Part shown: one piece after another, positions 22,901-34,300 of the stretch
How positions within the stretch are numbered: position 1 is the stretch's first letter
How the letters are laid out: each line of letters opens with the position of its first letter
Origin: Owenia fusiformis
Lineage: Eukaryota > Annelida > Polychaeta > Sabellida > Oweniidae
Assembly: GCA_903813345.2 (NCBI GenBank)
Contig: CAIIXF020000009.1
Location: 20,671,759-20,735,758, forward strand
Reading direction: 5' to 3'
DNA: 64,000 nt
The notes under the pieces: generated by a model
Databases searched by the model: none
The model's input: the letters and a program-made list of their open reading frames with translations, nothing else
Told to the model about the DNA's origin: nothing
Translations under genes and position numbers: made by a program

Positions 22901-25848
22901 TCACAAGTAGGCAAGTCAAAACTGAGACAGGGTCACCTGATAACTTAGTTACAAATGACTTTAGGAGATGAGGAAGATTAATCAGTATATATACTTTATT
23001 GCTAATCAATTGTTAAATCATTATACATGCATGTAACATGTCAGGCGATCCTGATCATGTCCGGTCCATGCAAACTACATCGTGGGTCCATATTTCATCA
23101 ATGACTCACCATATTATTGACCTGTCTGGGATGATATGAAAAGGGCAATTTAAATCAAAATCAGCCGATGAAGTAAAGTACATAACTCTCTTTGCAATTA
23201 ATAACATAAGGCATTAACACCTGGTTGAAATTTAAAAAGTGTAACGATTGTTACAGATACGAAATACTGGTCAGGAAAAATTATGGTTATAAAAGTATGT
23301 TACTATTTCTTCACCTCAAGAGTGGTGCCACAGTTCAATGAAGTTTAGTGCCACTGTATATTATAGATAAGACCCTTTAAATGCAACAGTGGTGTATTAC
23401 TGCAGTAGTTAACTATACATAAGATCCTTTAAGTTTGGTGCAGTAGTTCATTATACATAATACCCTAAAAGTGAGGTGCAGTTAACTATACATAAGACCC
23501 TTTAAGTGTGGAGTAGCAGTTCATTATACATTAGACCCTTTAAGGTTTAACATTCAGTACATGGAAGATCACTGAAAGGATAAACCAAATAGAATATCCT
23601 TTTCCCATTATTGTAAGCTCTAAAGTAGGATTAAACCAAAGTACCCTGCATTGGTGCATACAGATTGCCCTAATTATATCATGAAGGAACAAGAGTAATA
23701 TCAAGGTCTATAAAGTATGGCATTTGCTTAGACAATCTAGTTTATTGCAACATACAATGTACCCTGATAAAATATATCAGTAGGAACATTCACTGATACA
23801 ACTCAGCTGAAATTCTGAGAGATTGGGATACATTCAAATTTAGTCTGGAAGCAGTGTCTTGAAAATATCATGTACTGTTAAAAATTGTCATATTAATTTG
23901 TTTTGTCAATAATGAGACATTATAATTGAAAATAGAAAATAATAAGGAATAAATGTTTTCCAGAAATGACTCACTAGTAAAATTGCTGCAAGTACAATCT
24001 AATACTTTTTTTCATACGTATCAATAATGATGTTAAAATATTCATCAAAATGCAACAAAAAAGGGACTCCATTTAGTATAGCGAATCCCACTGAATAAAA
24101 CATATTTCACCAAATTACGCAAAGCCAAATTGTAAATCTTATGATGAAATTGGCATTTTGATGCAAGCAGGCATTTTTCTTGAAATGTCCTCAAGGCACC
24201 CACATACCTGTATATGAACTAAAAATATGAACCAAAGGGCCATGTGCAGTATGGCAAGTGATTTTAGACTGTCATAATCTTTCACCATGAGTACTTTCTG
24301 GTCATAAATACAGTGCTTTTTATTAAAACAATATGTTTTATTTCAAGTGAAGTCCCAATGATAGTAAAATATCAATCCAAAAATCTCTGAAAAATTATGG
24401 ATCAGGATCTCAATTCAAACATATCAAAAGTTTCTACTGCACTTAATTAACAATTTTCTGAAAATGGGATGGCATATGAAAAAACAACATATCCCATGTT
24501 ATTTTCCCATAGGGAAAACTCATGCTATCCATTGTTTTCAGCATAATTTTGGTCATCGAAAATTGATATCTTTAAATCTAGACTTTCAAATCATTCTCTG
24601 AAGGAGTTTTAGACCCTTGTTGAATAATCTTTTCATGCAATAAAAATTAGAATTAGAAAAAGAAGATCCTCTTTTGAGTAAATAAGTTCAATATTTTGAA
24701 AAAATTGTTGACATATTCATAATTTTTCGAATTGTTCGATTGATACATGTATTTTTATAATCATGGGGATTTCACTTGAAAGAAAACACATTGCTTTAAT
24801 AAAAAACACTGTATTTATGGCCAGAAAGTGGTCATGGTATTTGAGATATCATAAAATAAATTACATGTATGTGTATATACAAAAAGGCAGCCATTTTGAA
24901 TTAAGTGGCCATGTTAAAAATTTCTCTTAAGCAGTGGTCCCATTGCCCATAAGACTATCCCTCCTCTTAATGTAATAGGTGTTTCACTAATAGACAATTT
25001 TTCTGTATTTTGTCATAAAAGGCTTTGTGCATGATAAATTCAGCTCTACAGTTTCTTTTTTTAGGTTGATGATTTTTCAAAACCATAGTTGTAATGATTG
25101 ACAAGGTCATATCTACTCAAAACAACCTTGAAACTAACTGAACTAGGTAAACTGTCTTTGAGACATCATGATGATCACTATATAGAGCAGATTTATGATA
25201 AAACTTAAGACCTTTGTCATCAATCATATCTATCATGACTAATGATATTCAATTTGATATTTTCTAGTAATTAATGATGTTATAACTTGACCCTCATGAC
25301 ATGCCTTTCAACAAAATCTTGAGCATTGATTTGATATAAATCTATTATGATTTTATTTTATATTTTCAGATGATAAATTTTCTCATATCTTGACCCTCTT
25401 CCCATGTCTCTTTAAACAAAACTTTGAAAAAGCTTTATTGGTTTCAAATGAATCTATAGTGAAATGATATGATTTTTGGGTTGATTGTTATATCAAGTCC
25501 ATGACATAAAAATCCCATAACTGAGTTACATTCACTAGGCCCAGCTCTTTAGAAAAAAAGTAATTAAAAATAACAATTGTTCTTTCTTTATCTTTTTATT
25601 AAGGATGTGTGTTCTTTCAGCATGTGTGTTAACATCAGGTTATTTTAAAGATTAAATAATGATCTTTGTACAAAGTAGAGATGCACAATTCCAAAATGAG
25701 AAAAATACTTACTTGTTTTTTTGTCCAAGTCCACTTGAAGATATTTATAGGAAGATGCATATCTGCAGTATGTCTGGTTAACGGTTGATTCACGGGGGAG
25801 TTGTCTCAGGACCCCCAAACCTCTTAGTGTTTTCTGTATACAAGCCAT
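14536..25848 (-). CDS. ECI1: Enoyl-CoA delta isomerase 1, mitochondrial (complete, 8 coding exons)
   Basis: This enzyme moves the 3-cis/trans double bond of unsaturated enoyl-CoA to the 2-trans position, so that beta-oxidation of unsaturated fatty acids can continue in the mitochondrial matrix. Coding exons in transcript order: 25713-25848, 19836-19963, 19383-19529, 18948-19046, 18314-18333, 17217-17310, 14995-15079, 14536-14705. Their sum is 879 nt (292 residues); human ECI1 has 302. All junctions are GT/AG and in phase. Visible features: an Arg/Ser-rich N-terminus typical of mitochondrial import, 'KPANSLNCD', the oxyanion-hole loops 'FSAGLDLTE' and 'GHAPAAG', the conserved acidic residue in 'GLNES', 'GERALQLG' and 'ARGLTKSLIR'. 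This is a crotonase fold and the family call is firm. The first intron is 5.7 kb; most others are short. Confidence 0.95.
14995..15079 (-). CDS. ECI1: ECI1 coding exon 7
   Basis: Acceptor 'TATATTTCAG' and donor GTAAGT. It reads IGLVDEVVPQELTLPTV then QKHMKQWVKVP. The 'GLVDEVVP' turn is typical of the family. Confidence 0.93.
15150..15483. repeat. Direct duplication of about 152 bp, offset 181 bp
   Basis: The stretch from 'taagctatgaattttg' to 'gacgggtata' occurs at about 15150-15302 and again at 15331-15483, nearly identical, so the duplication is recent. It lies in an ECI1 intron. Confidence 0.85.
15472..17030. repeat. Tandem repeat of about 350 bp with GACA/GACG-rich end
   Basis: Units start near 15472, 15833, 16171 and 16518, with a partial unit from 16793. 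Each contains 'aaaatggcggccattttgaa' or a variant. The block ends in a (GACA/GACG)n tract and 'gcaaaagctcaccatgtgagcta', a terminus of a kind seen in lophotrochozoan dispersed repeats. It lies in the ECI1 intron between exons 6 and 7. Confidence 0.8.
17217..17310 (-). CDS. ECI1: ECI1 coding exon 6
   Basis: Acceptor 'GAATGTTGTAG', donor GTATTT (weak). It reads VKDAFIATCGQREGERAL then QLGQMFIPSTALQ. Its 5' junction is the template of the tandem repeat at 17300-17620. Confidence 0.92.
17300..17620 (-). repeat. Minisatellite (about 55-60 bp, 6 copies) made from an ECI1 acceptor junction
   Basis: On the minus strand each unit has 'GAATGTTGCAG' followed by 'GGTAAAAG', the acceptor and first bases of ECI1 exon 6. 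Copies lie near 17303, 17359, 17411, 17467, 17521 and 17584. Only the copy next to 17310 continues into the real exon. Confidence 0.8.
18130..18260. repeat. Dispersed repeat, 'caccaaccaccgaa ... gttgtgacataaa' family, copy 1
   Basis: An internal 'gaacaccaac' run is followed by 'tcaccacttgtagttgtgacataaa'. Related copies lie at about 26790-26915 and 58440-58600. The short inverted 'gtcaccac...gttgtgacataaa' end is shared by all three. Confidence 0.6.
18314..18333 (-). CDS. ECI1: ECI1 20-nt microexon encoding GIPMNF(W)
   Basis: Acceptor 'ATTACAG' and donor 'GTGAGT'. The 20 bases give GIPMNF plus two bases of a Trp codon, completed by the G that opens the next exon. This supplies exactly the segment equivalent to vertebrate 'GIIAPFW', which is missing between exons 4 and 6. 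Without it the frame breaks. Confidence 0.88.
18620..18752. repeat. Long imperfect hairpin in ECI1 intron
   Basis: The arms pair 'gcccggccatttgaatgttt' (about 18647) with the complement of the segment ending 'tcggccgggc' (about 18712). The arms extend outward through 'gtcacatttgctc' and 'gagcaaatcagtgac'. No ORF. It could be a foldback element or a hairpin RNA source. Confidence 0.55.
18948..19046 (-). CDS. ECI1: ECI1 coding exon 4
   Basis: Acceptor 'CAATTGTAG' and donor GTGAGT. The 33 codons read GHAPAAGCIIALATDYR then VMSEGKFNIGLNESML. It contains the second oxyanion loop and the conserved Glu region. Confidence 0.92.
19383..19529 (-). CDS. ECI1: ECI1 coding exon 3 (oxyanion-hole loop)
   Basis: Acceptor 'ATATTCCAG' and donor GTGAGT. 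The 49 codons start CVPNIFSAGLDLTELYQ. FSAGLDL is the first substrate/oxyanion loop of the crotonase fold. Confidence 0.93.
19836..19963 (-). CDS. ECI1: ECI1 coding exon 2
   Basis: Acceptor 'GCCCTTGCAG' and donor GTAAGT. It reads KVAHLTLARKPANSLNCD then MMKEIAMATNELDQDRDC and KGIIINS, matching the vertebrate 'NPPVNSL...' to 'GVILTS' region. Confidence 0.92.
20700..20885. repeat. Imperfect inverted repeat in ECI1 intron 1
   Basis: 'aacaattgtagacctctact' near 20709 pairs imperfectly with 'agaggtcaacaattgtatac' near 20860, and 'tcgactgtaaacc' pairs with 'ggtttacagtctcgg'. Overlapping short ORFs on both strands are by-products. Confidence 0.5.
21005..21452. mobile_element. Inverted-repeat element with TACTGTACTCCGGGTA ends
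   Basis: Perfect 16-bp terminal inverted repeats at 21005-21020 and 21437-21452. The interior next to both ends is rich in 'aatttcgcg' (at least six copies). Non-coding, in ECI1 intron 1. The class is not determined; the outer TA would allow a mariner-type duplication. Confidence 0.75.
23320..23545. repeat. Short degenerate tandem repeat ('cagttcattatacataagaccctttaa')
   Basis: About five copies of a 40-50-bp unit sharing 'atacataagaccctttaagt'. Non-coding intronic minisatellite. Confidence 0.65.
24283..24842. mobile_element. Inverted-repeat element, about 75-bp arms
   Basis: The left arm 24283-24355 ('ttctggtcataaatacagtg') pairs with the right arm 24768-24842 ('cactgtatttatggccagaa'). The interior (about 24470-24720) resembles 39020-39410, including 'ttgttttcagcataattttg', so an interior relative lies elsewhere in the window. 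Confidence 0.7.
25713..25848 (-). CDS. ECI1: ECI1 first coding exon (mitochondrial targeting)
   Basis: The ATG is at 25848-25846. It reads MACIQKTLRGLGVLRQLPR then a stretch to YKYLQVDLDKKT, with donor GTAAGT. The first 35 residues hold several Arg/Lys and few acids, as expected of a matrix-targeting presequence. An AG acceptor 'TTATCTTATAG' lies about 25 bases upstream of the ATG, so a noncoding 5' exon further upstream is possible. Confidence 0.88.
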
Positions 25849-28245
25849 TGTTGTAACCCTGTCTTAAGTTCCTATAAGATAAACATATATGATTTAATAT
25901 ACCGGTATATCAAAATAATATTATCATTCATTTAAAAATAAATATTGAAGTCTTAATCTTAATTTTGTAGGCTGTGTACTTGGTTAGCAATTATAACAAA
26001 AACCATTGCAAATAATCTTAAAAATATTAAAAACAAAACTTTTCATAATTAAATATTAAATATGGAATAAACAAATATAAAACCATTTTGTATTTGCATT
26101 TAACATTACATCTAAATTCTTTTATTAATTTCTATAATTTTTATTCTTGATCTCATACCTTACTTTAATATCCACTGTGTTAAAGTAGCACAAAATATAA
26201 TGTAAATCAGTCAATCAATCTGAACAGTAATTTATATAGATAACTCAGTTCAGTTTAAGTACTTGACTTAATTAAGAAATTATCTCTAAAAAGTTAGCTT
26301 GGCCTGATATGACTTTGTCATCCAGGTCATTATGGTGCAAGGCCTTAGTCTTTGTCAAATATATCAGACATACAAAATAGTCCTGCATCAAGCTCTTGTA
26401 CCCAACCATGCATTCTCTGAAAAATAGGGGGAGGGGGGGGGGGTATAAGAACTTTATACAGCAAGACTAGTACAAGCAAATTTAGTAAAAATCTTGCAAA
26501 TATTCTAAGGCATCAACATGACAAAATGTCACCACCTAGTTGCTCACAATATTATTAGTTCAATCTTAAGTCAGATTTGAATTCCTGAGAACTTAATTTT
26601 GTAGATGATTTTGAAAAAAAATTGGTCAATCAAGTTGAAAAAAGACCTTTTTTGGCCTTGAAAAGGTCACTGAAGGTCTAATTTCTACGAATAAAAAAGT
26701 AATAAAAAAAACAAAAAAAAACTTGTAGATGATTTTGAAAAAAATTGAAGTTGGTCTAAACAGTATTTAAGTTATTGGAAGTTTTAAGGATTTGTTACAG
26801 ACGCCAACCGCCACCCACAGATCGCCAACTGCCATCCGCCGATCGCCAACTGGCGTCACAAAAAAAGGAGACCATAACAATATATGTCACCACTTTTTGG
26901 TGTTGACATAAAAAATGAAAGTTAAAAAGTTCACCACTTAAAAATGTTAAGATCTATTTAAAGCAAATAATATAAGCAATTTCCAGAATTAGCTGCACTA
27001 TACTCATACAACAAGTTGATGAACAATAACCATCAAAGGGAAGTTTCATAACAAAGTCAAAATCATGATGGAAGCAAAAAAATGATCAATATTCTAAGAG
27101 CATCTCCTTATTTTAAATACTAAAAAAAGCTGGCATGACTTCAATTTCTTCAGCAAATGCGTGACAAATATGCAAATTGCGGGACGGTTGAACAGCCTGT
27201 GTGACCCTTGGTGACCCACTCGAATGGCTATAGTGTATTCTAACAATAACCCAGATGCGAGTAGAAATAATCTTGATTTACGTCATTGAAAATTCAAAAT
27301 TCAGTCAAAGTAATATCATATTTGAAATCTACATGTAAAATTACATCTAGAAATGTGGTTTTAAAAAGTGTTTATCAACTTTGAAAAATTTATTTTCTTT
27401 GAAAAGGTGACTTCTAGCTCGGGGAGATTCGCCATAGACCCCATGCTATAAAATCACAAAAAATGAAATATCTTTTCTTTTAGTGGACAGATAATATTTT
27501 GCTTTACTGGACATATTTTCATTAGTATAAGTATCAGACACATAAGGGTTATATGAAAATTGAGCCACTTAAATTGATAATATTCAAGTTTAAGGGAACT
27601 TTCTTATATACCTGCCATGTTAATTGACCCGAATCAGCCACCTGGTGGTGAAACTGGTAACTACCTACTCGCATTTGGGTAATTGTCAATGACTGAACAT
27701 AGAGAAATATGTTAGGATTAATTATCCAGTAAAGTACCAAACTTATTTATGAAATACTTGTGCTATTATTTCATGAGTAATGCTGAAGCAATAGAAAGCA
27801 TAAAACATATAATTAACATAATCTACAATCTATTAGTAGGCAATATCCTTAGAGTGTATTGCTGGGATTAGCATACGGAATATTCATCACAAATTCTAGC
27901 GGCCTATTCTATAGTAATCTTACACATACTGAGTAGGTTTCCAAGCTGCTGTGAGGTTCTAGCTATAAAAGACAGTTTCACCAAAGTAACAATTTACAAC
28001 ACATCGATATATTATTATACAATAATATAATTAAGTGGGATTAAAATATTAAGATAACAAAGCAGGGATTATACAGAGTACAATAGGAATTATATCAATT
28101 TGATTATAATTAGTACAATTATATGTTCCTGACAAGGGAAACAACACAACTGTTTAGTTACTTAAGATAGTTGGGATAGTCAGAAAAACTACTAAAAGAA
28201 TTTAAATTAATATTGATAACTCAATATTGCTTACCATTCAACAAC
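25849..28245. other. Head-to-head intergenic region, possible shared promoter
   Basis: This separates the ECI1 start (minus) from the candidate first exon of the plus-strand LITAF gene. It contains an interrupted poly-G tract at about 26428 and a dispersed repeat at 26790-26915. No exon was recognised. The promoter role is inferred from the divergent arrangement only. Confidence 0.4.
26790..26915. repeat. Dispersed repeat, copy 2 of the 'gccaaccgcc ... gttgacataaaa' family
   Basis: A short 'gatcgccaactgccatccgc' tandem run is followed by 'gtcaccactttttggtgttgacataaa'. The end matches the copies at 18130 and 58440. Confidence 0.55.
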
Positions 28246-28315
28246 ATGGATGACCATGACAAGTCTGTTGAGAAACACGAGATGTCACAGATGCGATTCG
28301 ACAAAGTAACAGAGC
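28246..28315 (+). CDS. Candidate first coding exon of plus-strand LITAF gene
   Basis: ATG at 28246, then [18 protein letters not shown] to DKVTE and one base before donor GTAAGA. The phase fits exon 31118 (C|AA gives Gln, then SPPQYNEA). No better phase-compatible ATG exon was seen between here and 31118. On the minus strand 'GAATG|GTAAGC' also looks like a donor, so this sequence could instead be part of an ECI1 5' exon. Confidence 0.4.
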
Positions 28316-31300
28316 GTAAGATAATGCAATACTTTATGCATGCAATTAATCCACAATCTAGACTGTTTTTCTATTCTATAAATTGTTGAATGGCCTTACA
28401 ATAGAATTGGCAGCATTATATATCAGTGGCAGATTCAGGAACCAACAAGGGGGGCCCAAATTTCCGGTCTGGGAAAAAAAAATTTGAGCCCCTAAAACCG
28501 AAAAGTGGGCACAAATTTTGAGGCCCATTTTATTCAAAATTTGGCCTGAAATTAAAAAATAAGGCCTTAGAAGGCCTAGTAATGACCAAAAAGGCCCAGT
28601 TTTTGGGGCCCCCCGGATCTGCCGCTGTATATGCTACAGGTTTGTACATCAAAAGGCTAAATATGAGGGCAAAATGGTTTATAATATTGAAGCCTTTATG
28701 AACAGTCATTACTAAAAATAAAATACCTCAAACAAATACAGATCTTTCGAATTCAAGAACAGGCAACTGATCCAATATGAGTTTATTGGTAAATTAACTA
28801 AGAATTATGACAACTATAATGGAGTCTGGCTCCATACATATGGAAAAGATGCTTGTATGCCTAATCAGCATAATAGCTATATCCAGACATGATAGTAGTT
28901 GCTGAAGTAGTTGTACTTGTATGAGCTCCACTTTAATTATATGTAGCTACTTCATATCAAGCTACTGTAATAATAAAGTGGCCTTTATGAATTATACCCC
29001 CAAAACATACTTATCATGAACAGAATTCCATAGGTTTCATAAAATGATCATTTGAATACACGATCAATTAGACTACAATGTTAAAATAATGTTTTTGTGT
29101 TTTTGTTTTTGAAAACCATTACATCTATACATTCCCTCATCTAGATATTATACACATTCTTACTGAAGCAGAAACAATCTAAAGTATACTGCCTAAGAAT
29201 ACAGATTGCCCGTCCATTAGCAGCTTAAAGATTGTATTAAAGATGAACATGGTTATAAGCTACACATTATATGCAGATGTATACTAACATAAGAAGTTGT
29301 TTTTTTATTGCACCTGCAACACAACTTCCCGCGACTTTCAGTATGAGTGCAACTTTTATAAAGCAGTGCAACTTACCACAACTTCAACACTTCAGCTAGT
29401 TTTGATGTAAATATCTATCATAAATTCCTTGATAAGACCACTGAAAATCAGAAGCAAAAAATAAAGATTTCTTGTCTTGTGGAGAATTGGTTGTTTTATT
29501 TAGGTTTTACGACATGGCAGGTATCGATTTACATTATCAGGTAATATTGAAAAAAATCGCAAAGTAATCAACTTTCTGTCTATACACGTTACAATATTAC
29601 GTTACGTCATTACATCAACTATAAAGTAGTTTAATTTGATGGAAACTACACAACAGCAACGCCAAAGCGTAGCAAATCCCATCGAACAGCCATGGCTGGC
29701 ATTTTTACAAACAAAGTATATAGCAAAAATGGCAGCCATTTTTCAAAACAGCCACCTTCTACCAAAAGTGTCATTAGACAGTGTGCCATGCTTATAGTAT
29801 TCACATACCAAATATGAACAAAATCGCGCTCCACTACTTTTTCGAGTTATAGTAAAATACATTAATATGGTGGCCATTTTTCAAAATGGCCGCCTTCTAC
29901 CAAAAGTGTCATTAGACAGTGCAGTGTGCCATGCTTAGTTCACATACCAAATATGAACAAAATTGCTCCACTACTTTACGAGTTACAGCAAAAATCGTAA
30001 AATAACGAGTAAAGGTCGCAATTTTTCAAGATGGCTGCCATGTGCTTCTTTAATATCTACATTTCTAGCTTTATTAATGTCCTATATAATTTTTTACATT
30101 TAAAACATATTGCTATTACAGTTTTACATATTGCACCTAAATTACTGTAGAATCCGCACTAAAATGGGCACCATTTTTAAATGAACGACCATTTTGAAAA
30201 TCGCTTTGAAGCAGAACTTCTACCCCCATAGGGTGTATATGTACAAAATATTAACAAAATCGGGCCAACGGTATTTGAGTTATTGCCCAGACAGATGGAT
30301 GGACATACGGACATCTTGTCATATATACACTGCCCCACGGACGGACGAACGTATGTACGTACTGTACGTACTACATATGTATGGACGGATGCATGGAGGC
30401 GTTCCCTATATCCATCTGAACTTCGTTTGATGGGATAACAAAATAAAGGAATCAACAGTTCCCATGCCATCTTAAATGTGAAGGTGACGGCCGTAACCTT
30501 CACTTTATACTGACCAGTGATATTCAATGTACACTGTATCTGTATAATACTGATTTAATTTCTCACTTGAATTATTTAGCTGTCATTTCACATAGAGCAA
30601 ACAGAAATTGATGAAAAACGAATAGTAAGAGCAGTTACAATGATCCCTACCACCAACCACCGACCAGTCATTCTCCACAATTGGGTACACATGGTTGGCT
30701 GTCGATCTTTTACATAAAGATGAATAGATGAAAAATTAGAAGAAAATAAAATGAATCCAATGACCATCCAATGTACCTTTACAAAGTGATTGAAATGTGT
30801 AGCATCGTCGTGGTCTGTAATGTCATATTTTTTAAGTGACATCTCAATCGTTAAGACATTTTCCTCATACAGTGTTTTGAGGGTACCTGTGGAAAACACT
30901 GACTGGTTGGTGGGGTTGATCTGTTTTTTCGTAAACCCCTTACAGTTTATGTTGTGATTTCATTTAGTCAATAACTAACACTGCCATTTCTGAACTTATT
31001 CCTTGAAGGCGTAATACAGATTATTCACATATATTGTATGAATATTAATATGACGAATCAAGTGGAACATGATAGAATGTTTAACAAGCTAATTAACATA
31101 CACTATTTTTTTTACAGAATCACCTCCACAATATAATGAAGCCATACAACCACCTACCGGGGGCCCATATCAACCACAACCAGGTCAATACCAACCACTA
31201 CCTGCTCAATATCAACCACCACCTGAACAATACCAACCACCACCAGGCCAATACCAGCCACCACCGGGCCAATACCAGCCACCACCGGGCCAATACCAAC

Positions 31301-34300
31301 CACCATCAGGTCAGTATCAGCCGCCACCTGGAGGTATGGCTACAGCACAACCTACGCCATCTGTGCCTGTACAACAAACAACAGTGGTTATACAGAACCA
31401 GCAACTTCTGAACATACCAACACAGACAATATGTCAACACTGCAACAATTCTGTGGTTACACAAGTAGAGTATCAATCAGGGACCTGCACTTATATTGCC
31501 TGTATAGGACTGTGCCTCATAGGGTAAGTGCATACATGATTGTGTCATATATTGCCTGTATAGGACTGTGCCTCATAGGGTAAGTGCATACATGATTGTG
31601 TCATATATTGCCTTATACTGCCTGTATAGGACTGTGCCTCATAGGGTAAGTGCATACATGATTGTGTCATATATTGCCTTATATTGCCTGTATAGGACTG
31701 TGCCTCATAGGGTAAGTGCATACATGATTGTGTCATATATTGCCTTATACTGCCTGTATAGACTGTGCCTCATAGGGTAAGTGCATACATGATTGTGTCA
31801 TATATTGCCTTATACTGCCTGTATAGACTGTGCCTCATAGGGTAAGTGCATACATGATTGTGTCATATATTGCCTTATATTGCCTGTATAGGACTGTGCC
31901 TTATAGGGTAAGTGCATGTATGATTGTGTCATATATTGTCTTATATTGCCTGTATAGGACTGTGCCTTATAGGGTAAGTGCATACAAGATTGTGTCACAT
32001 ATTGCCATGTATTGCCTGTATATATAGGACTATGCCTCATAGGGTAACTGCATATATGATTGTGTCATATATTGCCTGTATGAGGACTGTGCCTCATAGG
32101 GTAGTTACACACATGATTGTGTCATATATTGCCATGTATTGCCTGTATGAGGACTGTGCCTCATAGGGTAAGTGCATATATGATTGTGTCATATATTGCT
32201 TGTATGAGGACTGTGTCTCATAGGGTAGTTGCACACATGATTGTGTCATATATTGCCATGTATTGCGTGTATATATAGGACTATGCCTCATAGGGTAACT
32301 GCATATATGATTGTGTCATATATTGCCTGTATGAGGACTATGCCTCATAGGGTAGTTACACACATGATTGTGTCATATATTACCATGTATTGCCTGTATA
32401 TATAGGACTATGCCTCATAGGGTAACTGCATATATGATTGTGTCATATATTGCCTGTATGAGGACTGTGCCTCATAGGGTAGTTACACACATGATTGTGT
32501 CATATATTGCCATGTATTGCCTGTATGAGGACTGTGCCTCATAGGGTAAGTGCATATATGATTGTGTCATATATTGCTTGTATGAGGACTGTGTCTCATA
32601 GGGTAGTTGCACACATGATTGTGTCATATATTGCCATGTATTGCCTGTATATAGGACTATGCCTCATAGGGTAACTGCATATATGATTGTGTCATATATT
32701 GCCTGTATGAGGACTGTGCCTCATAGGGTAGTTACACACACGATTGTGTCATATATTGCCATGTATTGCCTGTATATATAGGACTATGCCTCATAGGGTA
32801 ACTCCATATATGATTGTGTCATATATTGCCTGTATGAGGACTGTGCCTCATAGGGTAAGTGCATATATGATTGTGTCATATATTGTCTGTATGAGGACTG
32901 TGCCTCATAGGGTAGTTACACACATGATTGTGTCATATATTGCCATGTATTGCCTGTATATATAGGACTATGCCTCATAGGGTAACTCCATATATGATTG
33001 TGTCATATATTGCCTGTATGAGGACTGTGCCTCATAGTGTAAGTGCATATATGATTGTGTCATATATTGTCTGCATGAGGACTGTGCCTCATAGGGTAGT
33101 AACACACATGATTGTGTCATATATTGCCATGTATTGCCTGTATATATAGGACTATGCTTCATAGGGTAACTGCATATATGATTGTGTCATATGTTGCCTG
33201 TATGAGGACTGTGTCTCATAGGGTAGTTACACACATGATAGTGTCATATATTGCCTGTATGGGAGTGTGCCACATAGGGTAAGTGCATACCCAATTGTGT
33301 CATATATTGACTTATACTGCTTGTATATAGGAGCAGTAGAAGTACCCCATATGTTGCAGATAGGCAAGAAATAAGGTGAAATGTAAGTTTGTGTTGGTAT
33401 TCTCAATTGATAAACATATCAAACTTATCAAAAATATATATTTTATTATTGATTTTAAGCCTTCAGATAGGTGCAAAATTGAAATTTTCCACTATTTAAA
33501 ATCACAAGTTTTGTTTTTCCATGTTTCAGGTGTGCAACTGGTTTTTCTCAGCATATTTTGATTAAATCACATGTTTAGCATACCTGGTTGTTATCAGCAT
33601 TTGATTAAATGACATGTTTTTCATGTTTCAGGTGTGCAACTGGTTGTTCCCAGCATATATTGATTAAATCACATGTTGTGCATACCTGGTTGTTCTCAGC
33701 ATTTGATTAATTCACATGTTTTGCATGTTTTAGGCGTGCAGCTGGTTGTTCTCAGCATTTGATTAAATCACATGTTTTGCATGTTTTAGATATGCAGCTG
33801 GTTGTTAACAAGATATTTTTTATGAATGCACATGTTTTGCATTTTTCAGATGTAGTTGTTTCCAGGATATTTTTAAATGAAAGCACAAATTTTGCATGTT
33901 TCAGGTGTGCTGGTTGTTCCCAGTGTATTTTGAATTAAGTACATATTTTGCATGTTTGAGGTGTAGAGCTGGTTGTTCCCAGGGTCTTTTGATGAAAGAA
34001 TATGTTTCTTTGTATGTTTAGGTGTGCAGCTGGTTTAATGCCAATATATTTTGATTAAAGCACAAGTTTTTGCATGTTCTAAGTATGCAGCTGTTTGTTC
34101 CTAAGGTATTTCAATGAAAGCATACATTTTGCATTTTTTAGATGTGGAGCTGGTTGTTCCCAGGGTATTTTTACAAAAGCACATATCTTTGTATATTTTA
34201 GGTATTTTGATTAAAGTACATGTTTTAGGTGTGGAGCTGGTTGTTCCAGGGTATTTTTTATGAAAGCGCACATTTTAGGTATGGAGCTGGTTGTTCCAAG

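Larger units (their letters stand above)
19964..25712 (-). other. ECI1 first intron, 5.7 kb
   Basis: No coding exon was recognised. It contains the hairpin at 20700-20885, the inverted-repeat element at 21005-21452, a short tandem repeat at 23320-23545 and the inverted-repeat element at 24283-24842. Confidence 0.6.
28631..31117 (+). other. Putative first intron of plus-strand LITAF gene
   Basis: It contains a direct duplication at 29690-30010 and a GACG-rich dispersed repeat at 30170-30440. A 103-codon minus-strand ORF at 30588-30899 has no recognisable domain and no repeat or splice context supporting it. Confidence 0.45.

Noticed and set aside
26425-26442. Poly-G run, and the poly-C run at about 43021, as possible G-quadruplex regulators.
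   Set aside because: These are simple homopolymer tracts, one at the end of a MITE arm. There is no further evidence of function.
30588-30899. 103-codon minus-strand ORF with a hydrophobic segment.
   Set aside because: No recognisable family, no splice or promoter support, and within an intron of the opposite-strand gene. Chance ORFs of this size are expected.
31545-33162. Overlapping ORFs of 62-76 codons on both strands ([11 protein letters not shown]..., [13 protein letters not shown]...).
   Set aside because: They come from the donor-junction tandem array. They repeat with its period, occur on both strands, and have no domain or start context.
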